A stretch of 11,734 bases of DNA from an uncultured Agitococcus sp. Its GTDB lineage: Bacteria > Pseudomonadota > Gammaproteobacteria > Pseudomonadales > Moraxellaceae. The stretch covers positions 1 to 11,734 of the forward strand of contig NZ_CALETI010000410.1 in NCBI RefSeq assembly GCF_937920075.1, in the 5' to 3' direction. How positions within the stretch are numbered: position 1 is the first letter of the stretch; each line of letters opens with the position of its first letter. Shown piece by piece: positions 5,211 to 10,671 of the stretch. The notes below the pieces were generated by a model, which worked only from the letters and a program-made list of their open reading frames with translations, was not told the origin of the DNA and made no database searches. The position numbers and the translations under genes are program-made.

Positions 5211-5708
5211 TCACTCAGCTTGTTGGCCTTTATGATAAGTCGTATAAACATACACAGGAATACTAAGATCACCTAAGTGTTGTTGAATTAACGGATAAAC
5301 TTCTTCCCACGATAAACCACCTACACCTGTGGCTAATTTAGGTAAAGCCACACTGCTAAAATTTTCGCTGTCAATCAATTTACGTAATTCGGCTAAGGCA
5401 TGATGTACATGTTTAGTGTTAGCGCGCCCTGGCTTTTCACCGTGATGATAAGCACCTTCTTGGGTTAATAGATTGACAATGACTTTACCTTCAGAACTCA
5501 TCCATGACCAAATTGTGCCTTCTTTAGGGTGTTGTGTTTGGCAAAAATGACGAAAGTCTTTGTATAAGCTTGGCCATTGTTCGCGTAATGATAAAGCCAA
5601 ACCCTGACCAAAGTTGTCATTAGGTGCAATACCATGAGCAATTACTTGGGCTTTACTTAATAACAAATCACCAGTCACTTCAATAATCATAAGTTTTCTC
5701 TTTGCCAT
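5211..5708 (-). CDS. Macrodomain protein (Poa1p/TARG1-like ADP-ribose binding)
   Basis: The 165 residues are one macrodomain. The adenine/ribose-binding start is VTGDLLLSKAQVIAHGIAPN (residues 11-30), followed by FGQGLALSLREQWP (33-46). The strand VIVNLLTQEG (76-85) and the second phosphate-binding loop ALPKLATGVGGLSWEEV (121-137) place it in the Poa1p/ALC1/TARG1 branch. The catalytic Lys of TARG1/DarG appears to be replaced (TQE in place of TKK/TKR), and the Asp of TARG1's second loop is a Gly. This looks more like the Poa1p-type ADP-ribose-1''-phosphate phosphatase group than an ADP-ribosyl-glutamate or DNA ADP-ribose hydrolase; the enzymatic role is inference. No DarT-like toxin or ADP-ribosyltransferase gene is adjacent. 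Neither ATG (5708, or 5690 at residue 7) has a clear ribosome binding site, so the start is uncertain. Confidence 0.88.
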   Translation of the reverse strand: MAKRKLMIIEVTGDLLLSKAQVIAHGIAPNDNFGQGLALSLREQWPSLYKDFRHFCQTQHPKEGTIWSWMSSEGKVIVNLLTQEGAYHHGEKPGRANTKHVHHALAELRKLIDSENFSSVALPKLATGVGGLSWEEVYPLIQQHLGDLSIPVYVYTTYHKGQQAE

Positions 5709-5715
5709 ATCAATA

Positions 5716-5762
5716 AAAAGGGGAGTTAGGCTAGCCTACTGGGTATTAATTGCCTAACTCCC
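5716..5762 (-). terminator. Terminator or attenuator in the macrodomain gene leader
   Basis: Read on the minus strand, GGGAGTTAGGC (5762-5752) pairs over 11 bp with GCCTAACTCCC (5731-5721) and is followed by CTTTTTATT, a good intrinsic terminator. The 20-nt interior holds a 12-bp palindrome, TAGGCTAGCCTA, which can form a competing small stem with the 3' arm. It ends only about 8 nt before the ATG at 5708 and lies downstream of the candidate promoter at 5806-5834. It therefore either ends AraC-gene transcription or works as an attenuator. Confidence 0.7.
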
Positions 5763-5773
5763 AAAGGGGTTTA

Positions 5774-5796
5774 AAACCATATAAAATATATGGTTT
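5774..5796. promoter_or_regulatory. Perfect 10-bp inverted repeat, candidate operator
   Basis: AAACCATATA-AAA-TATATGGTTT is a perfect inverted repeat just downstream of the candidate macrodomain-gene promoter; the predicted start of transcription is near 5799. It could be a repressor site or the first hairpin of the transcript. Confidence 0.5.
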
Positions 5797-5805
5797 ATGC
5801 CTTTG

Positions 5806-5834
5806 ATAATATGCCTATAAAATATGCTTGTCTA
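5806..5834 (-). promoter_or_regulatory. Sigma70-type promoter for the macrodomain gene
   Basis: On the minus strand TAGACA (5829-5834) and TATTAT (5806-5811) each match the consensus in five of six positions and are separated by exactly 17 bp. Transcription would begin near 5799 and give a 90-nt leader containing both inverted repeats. Confidence 0.6.
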
Positions 5835-5917
5835 GCAGATTTTATAGTTGTTTAACGTGTTGTTATATAAATAAATTTTACATTTACGAATTGAAAAAAG
5901 ACTCTCTTAATAGTTGA

Positions 5918-6928
5918 TTATTTTGCTAGGCTTTTGCGGTAAGCGGTTGGTGTTTGCTCTGTCCAGCGTTTAAAGGCACGGGTAAAGTTGGCTAAATCGG
6001 AGTAACCTAAATATTCGGAAATATCATCTAAACTCAGTTGGCTGTTGGTTAATAAATCTAAGGCTTTTTGTTTTCGTGCTTCTTCTACTAAATCGGTATA
6101 AGTTAATTCATATTTGGCTAATTGGCGTTTTAGGGTGCGTTCGGACATATGTAAACGTTGAGCGACTTGTTCGAGAGTCGAAAAGCCCATTTTTTCATCA
6201 AACATTAAGGCTTTTACTTGTGCTACAAAGGGTTTGTCTAAACCAAATCGTTGTAGTTCCTGTTCACATTGGGTTAAGGCTAATTGACTGGCAACTGGAT
6301 TAGCCATTATTAGTGTTAAATCTAAATAAGTGCTGGAAAAGACAATTTGATTTATTTGGCTATTAAAGCTGACTTTGGCAGGTAAAAAAGGAATCAAAGG
6401 CTCTAAATAATCAGGGCAAGCAAAGTCAACTTCAACATCACCTGTTAATACTTGGCCTGTTGCTGCATAACCCATGTGAGCAAAACCAAACATCACGGCT
6501 AACACGGCTAATTCACGCAAAGGCTGTAATTGGGTATTAATGGTTAAAATCAGATTACTTTTTTCTGCGCCTTCTTCAACACGTAATTCAACCAAACTAC
6601 TAATCATACCGACAAAACGTTCGGCAATAATTAAAGCTTCACGCACGTTTGCTGCGGTTAAGGCAGCAAAACCAATAAAACCGTGCATCGAAATTTGCAT
6701 TTTTTGGCCAAAATAAATCGCTAATGCCGCCTCTTGGGTGAGTTGACGCGCTTTAATAATCAATTTGTTGACATCTTCTAAAGAAATACGTCGCTGTGGT
6801 TCTAGCAACATTTCTCTGGTTAAGCCTAAATCGGCCAATAACTGTTCGGGCTTTACTTGCCAGTTAGCAGCAACGTCAACTAATAACAAGGCATAGACGC
6901 TAGGCAAACTTTGCAAATTGATAGACAT
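5918..6928 (-). CDS. AraC-family transcriptional regulator (AraC-N type)
   Basis: The 336-residue protein has an N-terminal ligand-sensing domain of the 'arabinose-binding AraC-N' type (about residues 18-205, including the HGFIGFAALTAANVREAL segment that is typical of this group). The C-terminal AraC/XylS DNA-binding domain (about 235-335) has two helix-turn-helix units: STLEQVAQRLHMSERTLKRQ and LSLDDISEYLGYSDLANFTR, then AFKRWTEQTPTAYRK. Such regulators (OruR, ArgR-like) control neighbouring catabolic or lipid genes. An in-frame ATG at 6988 would add 20 residues, but the AGAGGA site at 6933-6938 lies just before the ATG at 6928, which is taken as the start. It is transcribed divergently from the metal-dependent hydrolase gene, its likely target. 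The effector is unknown. Confidence 0.92.
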   Translation of the reverse strand: MSINLQSLPSVYALLLVDVAANWQVKPEQLLADLGLTREMLLEPQRRISLEDVNKLIIKARQLTQEAALAIYFGQKMQISMHGFIGFAALTAANVREALIIAERFVGMISSLVELRVEEGAEKSNLILTINTQLQPLRELAVLAVMFGFAHMGYAATGQVLTGDVEVDFACPDYLEPLIPFLPAKVSFNSQINQIVFSSTYLDLTLIMANPVASQLALTQCEQELQRFGLDKPFVAQVKALMFDEKMGFSTLEQVAQRLHMSERTLKRQLAKYELTYTDLVEEARKQKALDLLTNSQLSLDDISEYLGYSDLANFTRAFKRWTEQTPTAYRKSLAK

Positions 6929-6987
6929 ATTGTCCTCTAATGATAAAAAAATGGCACAAAAGCACCTACTTACCGTACAACCATACA

Positions 6988-7020
6988 ATTACATTATTAG
7001 TGTGACATTAGTCAATGTAA
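6988..7020. promoter_or_regulatory. Divergent control region: AraC-gene promoter and repeats
   Basis: On the minus strand TTGACT (7010-7015) and TGTAAT (6988-6993) with a 16-bp spacer form a promoter for the AraC gene. The same stretch carries an inverted repeat TTACATT (6989-6995) / AATGTAA (7014-7020) and a direct repeat ACATTA (6991-6996 and 7005-7010). These are candidate binding sites for the regulator. A plus-strand promoter for the divergent gene is not clear, as expected if it needs an activator. Confidence 0.5.
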
Positions 7021-7054
7021 AAATGAAGTAGCACCACAAATTAAGAGGTTGCAT

Positions 7055-7987
7055 ATGAATACTAGCGTTTCTAACAATATTGGCCATACAACGGCAGCTC
7101 CTGCAACTAAAAAGTTGGCATTAGGTGCAACGGTAAATATCCCACCACGTCGCTTAGATTTTGAGTTTTCGACCGATTCTGAGCGTTATTATTATGATAA
7201 CAACCCTTATTTAAGTTCCTTTTTGACGACATTATCGTCTTTATTTCCTGCAGGTGAATCATTTTTTGTTGAAGCAGTACGCCATTATCGTGAGCGTATT
7301 ACTGACCCTGTGTTAAAAGCCCAAGTTGCAGGTTTTATTGGCCAAGAAGCCATGCACAGCAAAGAGCATCAGGGTTTTAACGACATGGCTACCCGACAAG
7401 GTTATCCTGTAGATAAACTTGATCGTGATGTGACTAAATTATTAGATTTAGTACAAAAAACCTTACCTAAGCCTGTTCAGTTAGCCGCTACAGTAGCGTT
7501 AGAGCACTATACCGCGATTATTGCAGAAATGTTGTTGCGTGATGCAGATGTCCAGCAAAAATTTTCGGTTGAAGCACGTCATTTATGGTTGTGGCATGCT
7601 TTAGAAGAAAATGAGCATAAAACAGTGGCTTATGATGTTTATCAACAAATGGTTGGTAGTTATGGTTTGCGTGTTGCAACGATGGCTTTAACCACTGTCA
7701 TTTTCTTTGCGGTAACGTTTGCATTTCATACGCGCATGTTAGCAGCGGATGGCCAATTATTTAAGTTTCGTCAAACTTGGCAGGCCATGAAATACTTGTG
7801 GAATGGTAAAAAAGGCGTGTTTTCACGGTTGTTGCCACAGTATTTAGACTTCTTTAAGCCAAGCTTTCATCCTAAAGATCATGATACCGATGCTTTATTG
7901 GCACAATGGAAAGAGATTTTATTTGCCAAAGAAGACGGCGTGTTATATGAGCAATTAAAAAACAAATCTGCCGTTGGTGTGCATTAA
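7055..7987 (+). CDS. Predicted metal-dependent hydrolase, ferritin-like (COG3687/PF10118)
   Basis: The 310-residue product has the PF10118 pattern. DFEFSTDSERYYYDNNPYLSSF near the start is followed by helices carrying a two-metal type set of ligands: E73 (FFVEAVRHY), E98 and H101 (GQEAMHSKEH), E150 (ALEHYTA), and E185 and H188 (ALEENEHKTVAYD). This E/ExxH doubling resembles ferritin-like diiron proteins. A hydrophobic segment at about 199-217 (ATMALTTVIFFAVTFAF) suggests membrane attachment. The reaction of this family is not established; a role in lipid or membrane chemistry is only a guess. A TTG at 7049 is also in frame, but AAGAGG (7043-7048) with a 6-nt spacer fixes the ATG at 7055. The gene ends in its own terminator and is probably controlled by the divergent AraC regulator. 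Confidence 0.87.
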   Translation: MNTSVSNNIGHTTAAPATKKLALGATVNIPPRRLDFEFSTDSERYYYDNNPYLSSFLTTLSSLFPAGESFFVEAVRHYRERITDPVLKAQVAGFIGQEAMHSKEHQGFNDMATRQGYPVDKLDRDVTKLLDLVQKTLPKPVQLAATVALEHYTAIIAEMLLRDADVQQKFSVEARHLWLWHALEENEHKTVAYDVYQQMVGSYGLRVATMALTTVIFFAVTFAFHTRMLAADGQLFKFRQTWQAMKYLWNGKKGVFSRLLPQYLDFFKPSFHPKDHDTDALLAQWKEILFAKEDGVLYEQLKNKSAVGVH

Positions 7988-8046
7988 TTTATGCGCCAGT
8001 GGTTCAAACGGAGGTGGTTAACGTTTAATAATTGGCACATAAAACA

Positions 8047-8070
8047 GGGCGCATTTTTGCGCCCTTTTTT
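8047..8070 (+). terminator. Intrinsic terminator of the metal-dependent hydrolase gene
   Basis: GGGCGCA (8047-8053), loop TTTT, TGCGCCC (8058-8064), then six T. It lies inside the upstream extension of the folB frame and so argues against any folB start before it. Confidence 0.94.
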
Positions 8071-8073
8071 GTT

Positions 8074-8079
8074 TATAAT
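8074..8079 (+). promoter_or_regulatory. -10 element of the folB promoter
   Basis: A perfect TATAAT lies four bases after the terminator T-run. The -35 would fall inside the terminator stem and matches poorly. Transcription would start near 8086, 25 nt before the folB start codon. Confidence 0.5.
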
Positions 8080-8110
8080 ACAGCCTAATTTTTTTATACA
8101 GGCTAAAGTT

Positions 8111-8485
8111 GTGGACATTTTATATATCCGTAATTTAAAAGTTGATGCCATTGTCGGTATCTTTTCGTGGGAAAAACGTATTCGCCAACCTATTCATCTA
8201 GATTTAGAAATTGCGATAGATATTCGTCAAGCAGCATCAACGGATGACATCGCCTACGCCCTTGATTACAAAACAGTCTCAACACGTTTGACCAATTATA
8301 TTAGTCAGAGTGAATGGCATTTAATTGAAACTTTAGCCGAGAAAGTGGCGAGTTTATTAATGGACGAGTTTGGTGTAACGTGGTTACGTCTACGTTTGTC
8401 TAAACCTGCGGCTTTGCCCGCTGCGGATAGTGTCGGCTTGGTGATTGAGAGAGGCAGCCAACAAATTCGACCATTGTTTGGTTAA
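8111..8485 (+). CDS. folB: Dihydroneopterin aldolase
   Basis: FolB splits 7,8-dihydroneopterin into 6-hydroxymethyl-dihydropterin and glycolaldehyde in folate synthesis. The 124 residues match the family's length (E. coli 122) and sequence from MDILYIRNLKVDAIVGIFSWE onward. Key residues visible are E21 (SWEK), Y53 (ALDYKTV), E73 (LIETLAEKV) and K98 (LSKPAAL, the catalytic Lys), with VGLVIERG near the end. Start is GTG at 8111; the frame stays open back to 7991, but an intrinsic terminator lies in that stretch and the extra 40 residues are not family-like. The ribosome binding site is weak (AGG about 8 nt before). The gene converges on a FolM-like reductase. Confidence 0.95.
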   Translation: MDILYIRNLKVDAIVGIFSWEKRIRQPIHLDLEIAIDIRQAASTDDIAYALDYKTVSTRLTNYISQSEWHLIETLAEKVASLLMDEFGVTWLRLRLSKPAALPAADSVGLVIERGSQQIRPLFG

Positions 8486-8495
8486 ATTATGAAAT

Positions 8496-8525
8496 AAAAA
8501 GGCTTAGATTGCTAAGCCTTTTTTT
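8496..8525. terminator. Bidirectional terminator between folB and the pteridine reductase gene
   Basis: GGCTTAG (8501-8507), loop ATTG, CTAAGCC (8512-8518), with five A before and seven T after, so it works for both convergent genes. The T-run overlaps the TAA stop (8524-8526) of the reductase gene. Confidence 0.92.
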
Positions 8526-9303
8526 ATTCCATCCCTAAGGTATGACTTCTGCCACCATCAACGGCAATAATTTGACCTGTAATATATGGGGCATCTTCCA
8601 CTAAAAAACGTACCGTTTTGGCAATATCTTGGGGGGTGCCTGAGCATTGTAAGGGAATACCTGCCAAAATTTCTGCTTGAGTATCGTTATTAATCGCCGA
8701 AGGGCTGTTCATTTCTGGCCATAAAATCGCACCTGGTGCAACACCATTGACCCGAATATCAGGCGCAAGTTCTTTAGCCAAAGCATAAGTCATGGTTTGT
8801 AAGGCCGCTTTTGCCATACAGTATACGGTATAGTTTTTAAAGGGGCGTTGAGCATGAATATCAACAATATTGACAATACAACCTTGTGTCTTTTTGAGTA
8901 AAGTCACACAGGCTTGACTCAAAAAAAACGGAGCTTTGGCGTTACTACTAAACAAATCATGCCACGCATTATCGTCAACATTGCCAATTGGTGTGGGATA
9001 AAATGTTGACGCATTATTAACTAAAGCATCTAAACGATCAGTGATTTGCTCAATTTGTTGTGATAATTGATTAATTTGGTTTAAATCATCTAAATCGGCA
9101 CATAAGGTATAAGCACTGTTTGCACGTTGGTGGTTTAGCTCATTGGCTAAGCTTAATGCCGCTTGTTGGCTATGACGATAATGAATTAATACTGTCCAGC
9201 CCGATTGATGCAAAGAGCGAACAATCTCTGCACCGACTCGTTGACCACTGCCTGTCACTAAAACCACTTTAGGATTGTTGAAGGTATTGTTGTTTAAACT
9301 CAT
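8524..9303 (-). CDS. folM: Pteridine reductase-like SDR (FolM type)
   Basis: The 259-residue protein is a short-chain dehydrogenase/reductase. The dinucleotide-binding motif TGSGQRVG (17-24) is of the TGx3RxG form characteristic of pteridine reductases, in place of the classic TGx3GxG. HYRHS (41-45) after strand 2 suggests NADPH use. NNAS (96-99), NIVDIHAQRP (145-154, with Asp148 where most SDRs have Ser) and YCMAK (Tyr161, Lys165) complete the PTR1/FolM-like active site. FolM reduces dihydromonapterin and, weakly, dihydrofolate. The convergent folB supports a pterin role. A GTG at 9327 is also in frame, but the ATG at 9303 fits family length; neither has a strong ribosome binding site. Its start overlaps the end of cca by 35 bp, so the two are probably one transcript. 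Confidence 0.87.
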   Translation of the reverse strand: MSLNNNTFNNPKVVLVTGSGQRVGAEIVRSLHQSGWTVLIHYRHSQQAALSLANELNHQRANSAYTLCADLDDLNQINQLSQQIEQITDRLDALVNNASTFYPTPIGNVDDNAWHDLFSSNAKAPFFLSQACVTLLKKTQGCIVNIVDIHAQRPFKNYTVYCMAKAALQTMTYALAKELAPDIRVNGVAPGAILWPEMNSPSAINNDTQAEILAGIPLQCSGTPQDIAKTVRFLVEDAPYITGQIIAVDGGRSHTLGME

Positions 9304-10507
9304 GTAATGCGTGTATCCGTAAAGCACCTAAAGCATGACCTATCTCTGCGCCATTGAGTTGGCTTAAATTGGCTAGCTGTTTAGGGGTAATTTGTGCTAC
9401 AACTTGTTGGGCTTGTCTAAAATAGTCAAATTGCGGATAGGGTTTATGTTCTAAACCTAAACGCCCTTGAGCATCTGCTTGGCAAGCCTGTAAAAATTCG
9501 ATAAAACGCTCTGGGCGCCGAATAGCATCTAGCTTTTGTAGCTTGCCCCATAATGTTTTAGCTTGCAACTCAACAACCCGATGACAATCTAAATGATATT
9601 GGCAAACCATTTCGGCTAATTGTTGATAATCGCGTGGCACTTTATAGCGTTCACATAAGGCAGTGACTAAAGCAACGCCTGTATGTTCATGATTAATGTG
9701 TCGTGGCAATTGCTCTTTAGGGGTAATGCCTTTGCCTAAATCATGGACTAATACTGCAAAACGTGCGCGTGTTGATAAATGGTCGCGAGCAGCTACACGT
9801 AAGCACATTAAAATATGAATGCCCGTATCGACTTCGGGATGATATTCAGCACGTTGAGGCACACCAAATAATTGGTCAATTTCAGGGAACAACGCTTGTA
9901 ATGCCCCACATTGTTGTAAAACTTCAATGTAAATATCGGGTCGCGCTTCTCCTAGTGCTTTATGCGTTTCTAGCCAAATACGTTCGGCTGATAAATGCAC
10001 TAATTCTCCTTGTTGGACAATTTGTTGCATGAGCTCTAAAGTTTCGGGGGCAATACTAAAGCCATCATCAGCATAACGTGCGGCAAACCGAGCGACTCTT
10101 AACACACGTAAAGGGTCTTCGGCAAAAGCAGGCGAGACGTGGCGTAAAATTTTTGCCGTTAAATCGGCTTGACCACCATAGGGGTCTATAATTTGTCCAT
10201 CATCATTTTGCGCAAGGGCATTAATTGTTAGGTCGCGGCGGGCTAAATCTTGTTCTAAACTAATATGGCTGCCTGTTTCACAGCTAAAACCATGATAGCC
10301 CGAACCAATTTTTCGTTCAGTTCGAGCTAGAGCATATTCTTCATGGCTGTGTGGATGCAGAAACACAGGAAAATCTTTACCAATGGCTGTGTAACCCTGT
10401 TGAAGTAACTGGTCTGGTGTGGCACCAACAATGACCCAATCACGGTCTTTAACGGTTTTGCCTAAGAGGGTATCGCGGACTGCACCACCCACTAAATATG
10501 TTTTCAT
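9269..10507 (-). CDS. cca: CCA-adding tRNA nucleotidyltransferase (multifunctional Cca)
   Basis: Cca adds or repairs the 3'-CCA end of tRNAs. The 412-residue product has exactly the length of the E. coli enzyme and its domain order. The class II nucleotidyltransferase head has YLVGGAVRD (4-12) and VKDRDW (19-24, with the catalytic Asp21 and Asp23). This is followed by RRDLTINALA, the EDPLRVLRVARFAARY neck, and a C-terminal HD phosphohydrolase domain with the HDLGKG motif and HINHEHTG, as in gammaproteobacterial Cca with phosphatase and phosphodiesterase activity. A TTG 12 bases upstream (10519) is also in frame, but ATG at 10507 gives the canonical MKTYLVGG start. No clear ribosome binding site is seen. 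It is the first gene of a probable unit with the pteridine reductase. Confidence 0.96.
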   Translation of the reverse strand: MKTYLVGGAVRDTLLGKTVKDRDWVIVGATPDQLLQQGYTAIGKDFPVFLHPHSHEEYALARTERKIGSGYHGFSCETGSHISLEQDLARRDLTINALAQNDDGQIIDPYGGQADLTAKILRHVSPAFAEDPLRVLRVARFAARYADDGFSIAPETLELMQQIVQQGELVHLSAERIWLETHKALGEARPDIYIEVLQQCGALQALFPEIDQLFGVPQRAEYHPEVDTGIHILMCLRVAARDHLSTRARFAVLVHDLGKGITPKEQLPRHINHEHTGVALVTALCERYKVPRDYQQLAEMVCQYHLDCHRVVELQAKTLWGKLQKLDAIRRPERFIEFLQACQADAQGRLGLEHKPYPQFDYFRQAQQVVAQITPKQLANLSQLNGAEIGHALGALRIHALHEFKQQYLQQS

Positions 10508-10671
10508 TGTGTTTGCCAAAAAAGTCTAAAAATACAACAGCAGAATAGGATATACTCAATATATTTAGTTTACCAACTTGTCTTTAACCGTACCGTCATA
10601 AAAATTTAGCGGGCGGCTGTTACTTGCCTAAGCATGGAACTTGCTGACCCAAAGATTAGGAGTATCTACAC
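10508..10671. other. Divergent intergenic region between cca and the RTX-type gene
   Basis: The cca-proximal half is very AT-rich and holds only weak promoter-like pairs on the minus strand (for example TTGGTA, 16 bp, TATATC). The half next to the RTX-type gene (about 10608-10650) is more GC-rich, with a repeated ACTTGC and short possible stems, and ends in a good AGGAG ribosome binding site (10658-10662). I do not recognise a known RNA motif here. Confidence 0.5.

Noticed and set aside
5211..5708. DarG-type antitoxin
   Set aside because: No DarT-like toxin gene lies next to it, the DarG C-terminal domain is missing, and the catalytic Lys is not visible.
7991..8110. N-terminal extension of folB from 7991
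   Set aside because: The stretch contains a strong intrinsic terminator and the -10 of the folB promoter; the extra residues are not like FolB.
9763..10032. Plus-strand open frame inside cca
   Set aside because: It is antisense to the well-conserved Cca enzyme and has no recognisable features.
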